Of a stretch of 64,000 nt of DNA, positions 35,129 to 47,021 are shown piece by piece. The stretch is from Phaffia rhodozyma (taxonomy: Eukaryota > Basidiomycota > Tremellomycetes > Cystofilobasidiales > Mrakiaceae). A program made the position numbers and the translations under genes. Below the pieces are notes generated by a model. It was not told the DNA's origin, did not search any database, and worked only from the letters and a program-made list of their open reading frames with translations. Each line of letters opens with the position of its first letter. Position 1 is the first letter of the stretch. The stretch lies in the NCBI GenBank assembly GCA_014706385.1, contig JACGZH010000001.1, positions 1,550,001 through 1,614,000 of the forward strand, read 5' to 3'.

Positions 35129-38100
35129 ATGCCTTCTCTGTTAGCCTCTCTGATTCCCTCATGGGTATCAATCCTTATATCTATTCCGGTTCTCTTTATC
35201 TCTCTATTTATCTTCCAGTTCTATATCCGGCCTTCCTTGACGTCCTACTCGAACCTACCCGGGCCAAAGATCGAGAGCTACATTTGGGGAAACATGAAAG
35301 GCCTTATGAAGTCTGTCTTTTTTTTCTGTTTCGACGTGTTACGCCTTGCTCTTTCCTGTCGGAAGTTGATCATAGTTCGGATTTGTTCTTCCGATTCGTC
35401 TGCAAAGCAATGAACCTGGAGTTGGACATGAGGCTCTTGTGCTCAAATACGGAAAGACCCTGCGATATAATGGTTTCATGGGCGTGAGTGCTTCTGTCTC
35501 GTTTGGCATTGATACTGCCCAAAACTCAAAGACGGCATCTTTGTTTCTTCAGATGCAACGGTTCTACACTGCTGATCCTCGGGCGGTTAGCTAGTCAGTC
35601 TGTCATAGTCTCCATTCATTATTTCTTTTACCTGAATTCTAATATCTTCTTCGTCCTGTTGTCAACTGTTTCCTATCGGACTATCCCGAACGCTCCTCAG
35701 TGTACTCAACAACGGATATGACTATCCCAAACCAGCCAGGGTCAGAGTCCTTCTGGAAGAGATTCTGGGTACTGGTATGTCTGTTTTTTCTTTTCCTTTC
35801 TTTCATCCAATGGTGGTCATCAAAGTTGAATTCAATCATACTGTTCGCGTTGCCATCCTTCCAGGTCTTTTGTCCGCTGAAGGTTTGTCTTCTTCTCCTT
35901 TTTAGGATTTGTGAGAAATCTTTGTACAAAGAACGACCTTGACTGATGCCTATGATGAATGGCTCTAGGTGGAGTTCATCAAAGACAGGTTAGTAGTCTA
36001 TCCTAGTCCATGGTTGTCTTAGATAGGAAAGACCCTATACTGATCGACCGCGGTTTCGAATCTCCATTTTTGTCAACAGAGGAAGATCGTCGTTACTTCA
36101 TTTTCTCGAAATTATATCCGAGATATGACACCTGTCTTTATTGAACATGCCTATGAAGTACATCTCTTGATCTTAGGGTATCTTTTGTGCCGATCTTATA
36201 TCCCGCTAATCGTGCCTAACGAACTCCTTGAAATGTCAACGGTTTCTCCTTCTTCATCAGCTCAAAGACAAGTTCTTATCCATGATCGAGGATGACAAGC
36301 CTACCCGAATAGATGTCTTGGAATGGATTGGTAGAGCTACATTGGACATTATCGGAAGAGCTGGTCTGTATCGCTTCTTTTTGGTCTTCCTCAACTGATC
36401 GTGAGCGTATGTTTGTACTGACACTGCCCGTCGATCTTGATCAACTAGGCTTCGACTATCATTTCAATGCTCTGAAGACTGAATATAATGAACTGGCGGA
36501 TGCGTTCCAAAAGATGTTTGTTCACGGTTCGGATGTTACCTTGTTGCTTGTCCTTCAGAACTTTTTCCCTTTCTTGAAGTTTATCGTACGTTTTGTTCAG
36601 TCTCGGCTTGTGAACTCAAGTTAGATGCACGTGGCTCATGGTTTCTCAAACTTATAATTCCTCTCTAAGCCTACCGCGCAATCTCGGTCGGCTGGTATTG
36701 CCCTTGCTACCATGGAACGAATTGGTGGAGACTTGGTTGCCAAGAAGAAGGAGGCCGTTCTCGAGTCCCTCCGAACAGAACAGGCCGCTGGAGATGAAAA
36801 TGAAAAAACCGAGGTTCAGCCTGGAAAGAAAGATTTTTCGGGCAAGGATATCTTGAGTTCGCTCAGTAAGCCCTGCGAACTTCTCTTTGTGCCTGTTTGA
36901 AGAGGTTCTGGAGCTCATCGAAAGGATGTCGGATTTCACTCTCTGATCGGGTTTTTTCTTTCTTTTTCCTTAGTCCGGTCAAACATGGCACGAGATCTGC
37001 CCCCAAGTCAGAGATTGCATGATAAAGAAGTCATCGGCCAGATCTCTACTTTCGTTCGTCTCCTTCCACTCTACCCAGAGTATGAACTCCTCACTGAATC
37101 ATTCTTCATTCTCTCCTGCTTTGGGACAGATGCTTGCGGGACAGGAGACATCGGCGACATCACTCGCATGGTGCTTGTACGCGATGTGCGAGAACACTGA
37201 GATTCAAGACAAGCTGAGAGCAGAGCTAGTCCAGGTTGAGAACGATGAGCCCTCGATGTAAGTGTTTGGGTCTTTATTTTCCTTGCAGCTCCGTTGGAAA
37301 TGACACGATGCTGAAGACAACACATCGCACGCGCGTGGCTAAAAAAAAAGGGATGAGCTTAACGCATTACCTTATCTTGATGCTGTAAGTCCCGATCGAT
37401 GATCACGCAGCCGTTACATGTCTTGCGTTTCGTTCCCTGTTTTGATCTCAGGCGACCATCTATCCTTCTCTTTGTCCCTCAAACTAGGTGTGCCGAGAGA
37501 CTCTTCGGCTCTACGCGCCTATTCCATCGACACTCCGAGTGGCATCTAAGGATGATGTGCTCCCTCTGTCGGAACCGATCAAGAACACGAGGAACGGAAA
37601 GATGATGACCGAGGTGCCGATCGCGAAAGGGACGAGTATATTTATTCGTAAGTCTGGTTCCCTTGATTCGGACCGAGGGGCGGATCTGATATTTCTGCCG
37701 AATGTTTCTCTGCCTTTTTATCTGTAGCAATCTTGAACCTGAACACTTTGGACGACATCTGGGGTGGTGATGGTCAGATCTTCAGGTTTGTCTCGATTTT
37801 AGAATCCGTTTGTGTGCTTCTTCATCTGCCAACATCAATTGAATGCAAACAGCTGACTGTGGAGATTGTTCAAACGCTCGACCATGATTTCAGACCCGAA
37901 AGGTGGATGGGTGAGAACTTTAGTGATGCCGCGAAAGAAGTGCCGGGTGTGTGGACCCATATGTCTACCTTTATCAGTGGCCCTAGATCTTGCGTGTACG
38001 TTCTAGATGTTTTCGGGGTTTTTTTTTGAAGATGTGATTGTTGACTGGTCGGCTTTTGGGATGAACAGTGGCTATCGATTTGCGCTTGTAGAGTCAGTTT

Positions 38101-38430
38101 CTAGACATTTTGCAAAGACTGTGATAAGGATGAGTCGAATGTCATGCTGATCGTCCTTTCTGTGTGCGTTTTCGGGAAAACTCAGGATCAAAGCTGTTTT
38201 ATTTGTGCTCTTACGATCGTTCGTGTTTGCGCATTGCGACCCTCGGCCAAACTTTATAAAGAAGCTTTCGTTGTCAGTTCCGCTTATTTACATGTCATCT
38301 TTGGGCCGTTGGCTCATGCGCTGATAACCTTATATTTTGATGCTGGCAGCTTGATTGTCCGTCCGAGGATCAAGGGAGAAGAAAGCTTTGGAGCACAGCT
38401 GCCTATGATGGTCACACCATATAGGCCTTG
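35129..38430 (+). CDS. Cytochrome P450, related to the astaxanthin-synthase (CYP5139-type) group
   Basis: Membrane-anchored heme monooxygenase of unknown substrate. The N-terminus (WVSILISIPVLFISLFIFQF) is an ER anchor, followed by SNLPGPKIESYIWGNMKG. Later exons give FYTADPRA, YDYPKPARVRVLLEEILGTG, WIGRATLDIIGRAGFDYHFN and the linker GKDILSSLIRSNMARDLP. The I-helix motif is AGQETSAT (near 37135), the K-helix ETLR (near 37500), then FRPERWMGENF and the heme loop FISGPRSCVGYRFALVE with the ligand cysteine, reached by splicing near 37997 and 38070. It ends LIVRPRIKGEESFGAQLP and VTPYRP. The order GRATLDIIGRAGFDY ... AGxETS ... FISGPRxC matches the basidiomycete family that includes Xanthophyllomyces CrtS, but paralogues are common and a carotenoid role cannot be inferred. 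More than ten introns. Confidence 0.88.
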
Positions 38431-38963
38431 AAGGAGGGAGAGGGAGGAAGTGTATATCAGCGAACTCTACGCGACGCTTGGGTCATAGATTCTGAATCTT
38501 GAATTTTCTATCTTAGTTTATCGTATCTGTTTTATCTTTTGTCTTTTCATGTCTAATCATTTATTGGTTCTATCCAATGTCTTGTCTCGTATATGTGAGT
38601 GTGAGTGTGGGTGTGGTTGTTTGAATTCAATTGCCATGATGGACGTTAACAAGACTGATGAAAGATGGCTGAAAGGAAGATGAAACCATTAATGGGAAAA
38701 AAGGGGGTCCTGGGTGGAAAAAAAGGGGCACGTTCTCGACTTTATGCTTGATCCGTCCTGGTTATGTTATCTTGAGTCGCCATGGATTTCTTTCCTCCTC
38801 CAGATCCCTTTTATAAGAGTCTTGCTCTTTGTTTGCATGCTTGTCTTTGAGAGAGGGCGTTGTGCTCTTTGACTTGATCGTTGTACCACATTCCCATATC
38901 CATATACATATATACATATATATATATATATATCTTGCATACATCTTGCCAATATCTGATCCG
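38431..38963. other. Intergenic region between P450 and Msb1-like gene
   Basis: 3' flank of the P450 and 5' region of the next gene on the same strand. It holds a short TA repeat (about 38914-38932) near the next start. No gene recognised. Confidence 0.5.
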
Positions 38964-41862
38964 ATGCTGTCCTTGTTCACGCTCTCTCCAAATAGAAGAA
39001 AACAGTCGAGGTCCTACAAAGGCCGTCGAGGGGTTGTCGGTGGTGCTGGTGGTGCTGGTGGTAACTCATCTGATGAGAAATCCAGTTTGAGCGGGAAGTC
39101 TTCTCAAGCTGGAAGCTTCAACTCAAGTGAGTCGGATCAAGCTCTTCTCCTCTCCAGGAAGACAAGAGGCAGACAAACGATACCGGCGACACCTTCTCCA
39201 CCTTCTCGTCGTCGTCTCACCGGCGGACCAAACTCAACAGCCCTTCCGTTATCTCCTCCGGGGTCGGAAACTAAAAAACCATCAACTTTTGATGCTAGAC
39301 CAACGGACCTGGATGAAGCGTCGGAACTAGAATGGAGATTTGCCAGCACGTCGATTCCCTTGGTTGATACCGGCCGGAAAACCATCAAGTGGGGTCTTAT
39401 GAGCGAGCGAAATGATGTGGTGCGTTCGGGTTCCTCCGTCGGTTTCGTTGCTCTGGGAATCTAGGCTTATCCTCGAAGTTGTTGCTCTATTTTTTCTTTG
39501 CTTGTTTCGCCTTCTTAGATACTGGGCCTGGAAGATCTAGGTATTCTCGTGCAGACCATCTGCGCAGAACTTTCTAAGAGAGGTCCGTCTTTTGTGTTGC
39601 TTACCATTCACTGTTTCCCTCCCTCGCCAAAAGAGTGTAGGCTGATTGTTAGCCCTTGCTCGTCAACCTCCTACCGCAATCACACAAGGTCTTGAAACAC
39701 CTCTCTTATTTTCCTCGCTTGCGGTGAATCTGTCGTGTCAGAAAATCAAATCCCTTGTCCGGACGTATGTTGCCTCTGTGCAGTCCGCTTTTGACTGGAC
39801 CATTCCGCGGCCTACTCCTCAGGAGGATACTTGGGCCCGGGAGATTTCGCTTTCGGGTGAGCGAGAACTCGCCTGGGTCCTCCGATGGGCCCTCGCTAGA
39901 GTCTTACAGATTCGAGAACGAAATGAGGAAAAGAGGGGGTTGGCCGATTTGGACCAATATGCCGAGTGGAGGAAGAGCGAGAGAGGTAAGTGTGCTTCTC
40001 CTTCTTTCTTTCTTTCCTTCTTCTTTTCTTGTGGTGTCAAGCTCTTTCGGCAGTTTCATTATCGAGCACTGCCCGCTGATGTGCATTTCTGTTGGTTGCA
40101 CATTCATTTTCCAGCCGCCGATCATCCTCAGACCCATATTTTTGCGTTTGCCGCCAAGCTCGGAACGCTCGTTCAACCAATTTTTGTCGATCTTCTTACT
40201 TTATTCTCCAAGCTTGTGGCACATAGTCATTTGAGTGGATGCGTGAGTACATCTTCGCTTGTCGAACGTTTCAAAGCAGCAGTGCGAACCACTCAATCCC
40301 TTCCTTCTATCAATCAGACACCTCCCGTTATCGGAGGACTATTTGGGTAGGTTGAATGTCTTTTGCTCGATCTATAGGTTTACCAAGCTGATGAACTCTG
40401 TTGTTTACTACGACCCGCTCAGGCCTCTGGTCTTTGGTCTTCCGGTCACCTTGACACTCGTTGACACTCAGAAACATTTTGTCAAGTCCGCGCTCGCCAC
40501 CGAGCATCTCCTGCTCTCGTTCATCCGATCCCAATCCTTTGCTTCCCTCCAGAAGAACTTGCCTCTGCCTCCCCGACTGCAGAGCTGGGCGAAGAACTAT
40601 CCGGCGACGATCGTTTCCGACCAAGTCTGGCTTTCTGGTGATCCTCGAAAGGACGGACGATCTGTGCGTTCAGAGCTGGTCCGGAAAGATGTCCGAGCAT
40701 ATTCGGTAGAGCTCTTCCGTACGGCAGAGTCCTGGGTTGGCGAGTTGGAGAGAGCGTCGGACGGGTACGAGGTCTGTGGTGCGTGGGTGAGAGACGTGGT
40801 GGCCCCTGTAAAGACAAAAGCAGGCTCGGTCGCTTCCAACAGAGGTCCCCGCTTTGCTTCGGACTACAGAAAAAGGTTGAACATCCCGAACACTACGCTT
40901 CCGTCGTACCGGGTTGGATCCCATGGGTCTCTCTGCGCGCTTGCGGCTGGCGAGGCGGATGATGATGACGACGACGACGGATGGGACAAGGACGAAGGAG
41001 GAGCTGGGTGGGAGACGTTGGCAGAGAAGAAGTGGGGGTTCTTTGCTCAAGATGGGTTTGACTTTATCGGGGAGAACCATGAACGATCGCTTGATCTGAA
41101 TAAACCGGAGGATCCGGTCAGCGGAAAGCTGCAATTTGATCTGACGGAGAGTTCTAGAGCTGTGAGCAATCTCTGGCTTTCTCTTTTGTTTCCTCTCTTC
41201 GTCTTCCTTTTCTTTCCTTTTCTTTTTTTTTGTCTTTCTCTTCCTGAACAGCGCTCAACTGATCTCGATCTCTCTCTCTCCTTGGCTTGTCATATCGAGA
41301 ATGTAGGCGAAAATGGCTGAGAAAAGAGCATCGATCACGTGGAACGATTTTTCTAACACTGGATTCCCAGACTCTGGAATCACGCTGTCCGATCCGCTGA
41401 ACCTGTTTCTGCCCATCCAGAAAGAGATCACCAACTGGCCAGAACGTACGAGGCAGACTCTTTCTCTTTTTCGGCATCTCTTTCTCTTGCGTCAACTCGG
41501 TTGGGAGTTGTGATTGATGGGCTGATACATATGCTTTTACTCTTTTTGAAATCTTAGATCGAGAGCAGGTCTACCAACGTTTGAAGAGCTCGCAAAAGAA
41601 CCTTCCTGCGTTTGACTATGATGTCCGGTCAGTCGGATTTAGGCTTAGGTTCTAGAGTTTGGTATCCACTGACCGAGGGTCTTTCCTCCTTCTTTCTTTT
41701 TTTAATTTTTATTTTGCCTTGAAGACCACGGGTGTGTGAACCGGTGACGATGGAAGAAGCGTTTGTCGATGCCTGGGCAGATCTTTTGTTTAGCGCAGGC
41801 TGGATGAACCGGGTGGACCCAACGGCGAGGGAGTGCAACTGGGCCATCGTGAATAGATTTCC

Positions 41863-41906
<44 letters not shown>

Positions 41907-43943
41907 TCCTTTTCGCCTATTCTTCTTTTTCTTTTCTTTTTTTTTGGTAGGTGTTCATCCAGGGAACAAGATCTGACGAAAAGCCTTATTCATTACTCGG
42001 CATGTTATCTGGATAATCAGGTTCAGTACAAGACGATCAGCCGAAAGGAGGGCCCGACCAAACCGGACACGTTGTATGTCGTGTTTGAGGAGATCGTGAG
42101 CGCATCTCTGGTTGTTCTTGCGTTGGGTCGTCGAGAGGATGGTGATCGTGATGACTAAACGATGTGTGACCGGTGGAAAACACTTTCTTGTTCGCCGTTG
42201 GTGTAGGTCCCAATCGAGTATCAACGTCAGCTTGTCGCTCCACCTCCGAGGAAGCAGATCAACTTTAACTTGTTCAACCCTAGACGATCGAAACAGAAAA
42301 GGGCAGGCAAGGATCCGGTTCGGATTCGTCGGGAGCGAGAGCGAGAACGAGAACGAGAACGAGAACCAGAACCAGAACCAGAACCAAATCGAGAACTAGG
42401 ACGAGATGAGAAGAGTGACCCGGCAGTCTGGCAGGATCGGTCGACTCGACAACACCTGGTGTTTCACAGATCGTACTCTACCCATCTGGACGACCGGACG
42501 AATCTTCCCCGGTCGCATTCTTCTACCGCAATCGATCGGTCGGAGTTGAGGCCGGAGCCGGGAATAAGACCGAGAGGGGTTCACGGCTCGAGATCGGAAC
42601 CGAGTCTTGTCAACATCAGGAAGGGTCTCGTGAAGTCGAATCAGGGCGTTACAGGAAATCCTGGAAAGGACGAGAAGGACGAGAAGGATGATGACGCTCC
42701 GAGAAAGACGAGGGCGGCGGCGATGACTAGAGAAGCGGTCGTGAGAGATAGAATCGACCGATATATGCAAGAGTTCAGAGGTTCGTCCGAAAAAAAAAGT
42801 CTCTCTCTCTCTTTTTGCTATCTATCCCGTCTTGATTTTCCTTGTTTTTCTTTGTGGGAAAAGTAACGAAGGCTGACCATTTGACTGATGCTCCGGGATG
42901 GGATTGAATTGAATTCAAAAAAAATGACGATTAATACCTCATGATTAAAATGGTTGACGACCCAAAAAAAAATTAGAAACAAAAGACACAACAAACCCGG
43001 TCAGATCCCCGGCCGAATCTTGTACGGGTATTGCGCGACCGATCGTGCGTGACCTTAGTGAACCCCCGGAACCTGGACCGAAGCTTGTTGGATCCGTTTA
43101 TTCTCTTACGCCTGTGGTCCGAGTGACGACCGAGTCTGGAGAGAGCGTATCGGTCGGTCCGACCGGACGGTCGATTGATACGACCGGCATGGTCCGATCG
43201 GGAACGGGATCCGCGCAAAAAGAACTCCTCCGGGTGGGTGAGAGTGGTGGTGATGGTGGTGATGGTGGTGGTCGTGGTCGTAGAGGCGAGGATGAGCGAA
43301 CGAAAGCTGGTGTCGAACCACTCCGAATCTTTCCGCGACCCGACGTCCGGGCGGAGAGTCACCGCCTGACGACCGACCCTGCTTGCGATCTGGACGAGGC
43401 CAGGAACGATCTGGCCCCATTGGGCGCGCCACTCTTGGTGCGTTCTGGCCAGGCGTCCGGAGGTGGCGGGCGCCAGGAGGTCGTTCCGCTTCAGAGGCCT
43501 GTTGTGGCCGAGGTGATGCCCTTGGCCGTGGGGGTGTCTATGTATCTGGGCGAGGTGGTCCGCCCGACGAGGCCCCGGGAGGAACCATCGGGAGAGAGAC
43601 GAACGACGGATGGCGCAAGATCCTGGTCGAACGGGGATGAGCGAATCATCCGAGTGCTGAGGGATCTGTTCGTTCCTGTCAGGTGGGTTTAGGCTCAGCC
43701 CAGTCGAGTGAGAGAGTGTCTGAGAATGAGAATGAACGATGATCTGATCACCTCATGTTTTGTTTTGTTTTGTTTTTCGTCTTTGTGTGGGTGTATCTTG
43801 ATTTTCGGGGTATCAGCTCGTACGTTCACGGACAGCCTTTACACAATCTTTTGGAGGAAGAAGAGGAGGAAGAAGAAGAAGAAGAAGAAGAAGAAGAAGA
43901 AGAAGAAGAAGAAGAAGAAGAAGAAGAGGAGGAGGAATGGTGA
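38964..43943 (+). CDS. Msb1/Mug8-like morphogenesis protein with C-terminal poly-glutamate
   Basis: Probable member of the fungal Msb1/Mug8 (DUF1708) family, RhoGAP-like scaffold proteins of polarised growth. ATG 38964 gives MLSLFTLSPNRRKQSRSYKG and a Ser/Gly-rich leader. The conserved part begins KTIKWGLMSERNDV, then ILGLEDLGILVQTICAELSK and RGLETPLLFSSLAVNLSCQ, with ELAWVLRWALARVLQIRE and HIFAFAAKLGTLVQPIFVDL. LLTLFSKLVAHSHLSGC follows; these match the family's repeated helical pattern. A long exon (40423-41160) includes an Asp run (ADDDDDDDGW). The C-terminal third is disordered, with an Arg-Glu repeat near 42340-42380. The last intron joins DLFVPV to SSYVHGQPLHNLL and then about 30 glutamates before a final Trp (stop 43943). 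Junctions near 42780-43000 are not fixed. Family call is by motif memory. Confidence 0.68.
41863..41908. repeat. (TTTC)n microsatellite in an intron of the Msb1-like gene
   Basis: About eleven TTTC tetranucleotides in a row, within an intron near the 3' part of the gene. A polypyrimidine tract continues to the acceptor at about 41950. Confidence 0.85.
43853..43941 (+). repeat. GAA/GAG trinucleotide repeat coding for poly-glutamate
   Basis: An almost pure run of GAA codons flanked by GAG codons, in frame at the end of the Msb1-like protein. It encodes about 30 glutamates followed by Trp and stop. Triplet repeats of this kind change length easily but stay in frame. Confidence 0.85.
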
Positions 43944-44306
43944 GGTCTACACCGTGTTCGAGTTCACATTACGTTATCTTTGTTTCCTATCCTCCTCTTT
44001 GCGCGCTTCCGTTCGACTTTCTCCTTGGCCTCCTCTGTGTATCTTGTATTGCATCTTCTTCTTCTTCTTCTTTTTTTTTTTTACTTTCCATGTCCTTTGC
44101 GATCTGAATACCCGATCTAGGTTTCTTCTTTCTTTCCTTTCTTCCATTCTCTCTATCTCCTCCTCCTCCTCTCCAGCCGTTTTGACGAAATCCAATTTTC
44201 CTCTCCCGGACCATCGGGTTGGAGGTCTCGTATGTATATATATGTTTATTCGATCATACTTATAGTTTGTTCCGGAGAAAAGGCAGAAAGAGCCAGGAAA
44301 GACAGT
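43944..44306. other. Convergent intergenic region Msb1-like / small membrane protein
   Basis: Shared 3' flanks, with a T-run near 44072-44081 and CTT/CTC-rich stretches. No gene recognised. Confidence 0.5.
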
Positions 44307-45515
44307 TCACACTCTCGGAGTCGTGACAGGAGAGGAGGAGGAGGATGGAGAGGACGCCGACGGGGACACTGTCGGGGCGGTACTTGTCTTTTGGAATTCT
44401 GTGATGTAGTGTCTATTTTGGTGGATGGTCGAGGGTGAGAGTGTGGGCGTGAGAGTGAGAGTGAGAATCAGGGTGAGATGATTGGGTGGCACATATGAGA
44501 GAGAGAGGGGGAGGAGAAAAGGGCTACGGAAGAGATACTGACGCGACGAGTCCACCGGCGATACCCAGTCCACCACCACCGACGAGTGCCCAGGGTAATC
44601 TCGCCCTTTTCAACGCAAAGGCCTTTGGGTGTGGATGTGGGTGATAGAAAGAAAGAGAGACAGAGAGAGATAGACAGATGTATACGTTTTTTCAGACGCT
44701 TCATCCGCAGGATACACACTAGAGCAAAGGCAAAAAGAGGGAACGTACGGTGGTGAAGAGTGAACCTACGACGCCGCCGATGAGAGTGTAGTCGTCCATC
44801 TGAGTTTTTCCAAACTGTTGGTGGATGTTTTATCCGAGAGATGTTTGTCAGTCAAAGGGCGAAGAGAGAAGGTGGTGTCGAGATGACAAGGCTAAAGGCA
44901 CTGACGTCGGACTTGAGGGCGAGCACTCTAGAGTTGACTTCTTCCTTTGTCTTTACAAAGTTCAGTTGCAAGGCGGCAAGACAGGCTCCTACGGACGGAC
45001 CGACGGCTGCGACTCCTATAGCGGCTGGAGTGTGACGAAACATGAACGGAGAGGGGGGAGGAGGGAGGAGGGAGGAGGGAGGATATTGAGGATCAAGAGA
45101 GAAGAGAAGACGATAGAATAGGAACAACCAGGATGGATGAGCACGAGAAACCAACGATGGTTGGATGAAATACAAAGCAAGGTAAAAATTAAAATTAAAA
45201 TTAAAAAAAAAAAAAGATATAAAAAAAGAACAAAAACGGACTGACACGCTCTGAGGAGACCGTTTACGGAAAACATCTTTGTGCGCGTCGAGTTGAGCAG
45301 ATAGATCACTGGAGATGCTACCGAGAAGATCTGGATTCCTGTGGAGATGAGGGACAAAGCCAAGGGGTGAGCATGGATGGAAAGAGAAGGAGGCCAAACA
45401 AGAAACCGAGGTTACCATCGATGGCAGCCTCTCTGATGAGAATCATCTGGTTTAGTTCGAACTGTCTCTGCTCCGCGGTGGTGGGCTGTGTTGGGTTCCC
45501 AGAGAACACGGACAT
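44307..45515 (-). CDS. Small multi-pass membrane protein of unknown function
   Basis: Reconstructed from about six exons on the minus strand; family not recognised. ATG 45515 gives MSVFSGNPTQPTTAEQRQFE then LNQMILIREAAIDG, spliced to IQIFSVASPVIYLLNSTRTK and MFSVNGLLRA, then AIGVAAVGPSVGACLAALQL. NFVKTKEEVNSRVLALKSD follows, and a further exon gives FGKTQMDDYTLIGGVVGSLF. After that come AFALKRARLPWALVGGGGLG and IAGGLVAS. The glycine-rich hydrophobic segments suggest three or four short membrane passes, with TTAEQRQFE as a polar N-terminal helix. A Ser/Pro/Thr tail ending TPRV (stop 44307) closes the gene, but the last junction is uncertain. Splice phases agree at four junctions, which supports a real gene. 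Mitochondrial inner membrane or ER would fit the pattern; this is inference only. Confidence 0.6.
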
Positions 45516-46389
45516 CTTGAGGGTGGCTGGAGAGATTAGAGTAGAGAGTGGGCAGAGGATGGTTAGATGATGGATACAGCGTGAGGTTGAGGCGAGCCGG
45601 ATGTTGTCGAACGGGCGGTGAGGAAAAAGAAGGAGGCGACGAGAGATGATGACGTGTGGGGGGGAAAGGCCTTGGAGGTCGGTTAGGGTTAAGAGGGAGG
45701 GTTAACGTGGTGATCATGGTTATGCCCATGGTTACGTCCGAAGGCACGAGCATAAAGTACATCCATACGCGCAGCTGGCGACGCACACAAAAGGTCCATC
45801 CGGTGACCAGGAGGGCCTTATCGCCTGCGGTGGAGAGCGCAGCAGGGATCTGATTGCCCTGGAATGCTTCGGCTGGGACCTGACGGTTCGCCAAGTCTCG
45901 GAGAGGGTTCATTGAGGAGGCGGAAGAGGTCGAACGGGGATTAAGGTTCAAGACCTCGGCGGCCGATTACCAATCGATCGACATGTGCCTATGTGGGTTC
46001 TCTCGGTGGAAACGAGAGCCGCGTGGGCGTGGGTGTGGGCGGTGTGTGCGGTGCGAGCGGATGATGACGACGATAATGATTTAATTGAAAGACATGCAAT
46101 CACCTCGATACGCTCTCCGCCGGCAACAGGCGGAGGGCGGAAGGCGGAAAGCGGAAGATCGTCGGGAAGTTGACCGAATTTCTGGACTCACGTGCTTTCA
46201 TTAGAAGGTTGGTCTGGCGCGGCCAACGCACGAGGAAGAAGAAGGAAGACGTGGCGTTTTTGTATTGTTCTGAGTGTGTGGGTGTGCCTGTGTGCCTAGG
46301 CCCCGAGGTCTGGTGCCTGGAAGTCGCCGCCACGTTGGACGAGCCAGGCACCAGGCACAGAGGCACCGTCCGCGCCCGACATGAATGCC

Positions 46390-46411
46390 CCCCCCCCCCT
46401 CCCCCCCCCCC
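46390..46411. repeat. Interrupted poly-C tract
   Basis: Two runs of C separated by a single T. Similar C-runs recur at 46686-46698, 46719-46726, 46741-46752 and 46754-46760, so 370 bp contain several G/C homopolymers. Confidence 0.85.
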
Positions 46412-46468
46412 ACAAAGATAGCACAAGGAGGGAAAAGAACAGCCAACGTTTTCTGCGCGCGCGCCCAA

Positions 46469-46526
46469 AGTGTGAGTGTGGGTGTGAGTGTGAGTGTGGG
46501 TGTGGGTGTGGGTGTGGGTGTGGGTG
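46469..46526. repeat. GTGTGG/GAGTGT hexamer-like repeat
   Basis: A G/T-rich strand with repeats of GTGTGG and GTGTGA for nearly 60 bases. It resembles G-rich telomeric or G-quadruplex-forming sequence but is internal and irregular. Confidence 0.8.
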
Positions 46527-46984
46527 GAGATAGAGGTGGGGGTAGAGGCAAAAGCAGATTCATGGAAGTGGACGAGTGGATGTATTCGAGAAAGACACGC
46601 ACACGAAAGAGAACGAGGGGAACCGAAGGAAAAGAAAGACGAGGCGGAAAAACGAGGGGGCATTTTTGTGAGCCAAACTGAGTTGGCCCCCCCCCCCCGC
46701 GCCCCTGACAGTCTTTGGCCCCCCCCCTTCTCTCTCATCTCCCCCCCCCCCCTCCCCCCCCTAAGGCAAGCCCCCCTAATCAAGGTAAATCCCCTCCCGG
46801 GGGCACTCTCTTCCTCGATCTTCTTCCTCTTTCTTTCTTATCGTCCTCTCCTCGCCCCCGTCGAGTGTCTCCATCAGTCGTCCAGTTGGGTGGATAGGTC
46901 GATCGCGCATCCATCCAGCTTCATTCAGAGCTCATCAAGCACCCAGAAACACGACCGAGTTCTCATTCGGACAAACTGTGGGGG

Positions 46985-46985
<1 letters not shown>

Positions 46986-47021
<36 letters not shown>
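46986..47021. repeat. 36-base T homopolymer
   Basis: Uninterrupted T run followed by CTTCTTCTT. It is the longest homopolymer in the window; its exact length may not be reliable in the assembly. Confidence 0.85.

Noticed and set aside
43045..43432. Minus-strand frames rich in His/Thr repeats
   Set aside because: Antisense of GGT/GAT repeats in the Msb1-like coding exon.
45412..45951. Minus-strand ORF MNLNPRSTSS... as a possible extra exon or gene
   Set aside because: The first 50 residues look protein-like but the rest is low complexity, overlaps the start of the membrane-protein gene in another frame, and no splice partner was found.
46469..46526. GGGTGT-type array as an internal telomeric repeat
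   Set aside because: Irregular unit and no subtelomeric gene content around it; ordinary microsatellite is simpler.
46100..46783. 227-codon minus-strand ORF
   Set aside because: Composed of translated GT/CA, poly-G and poly-C simple sequence; no conserved content.
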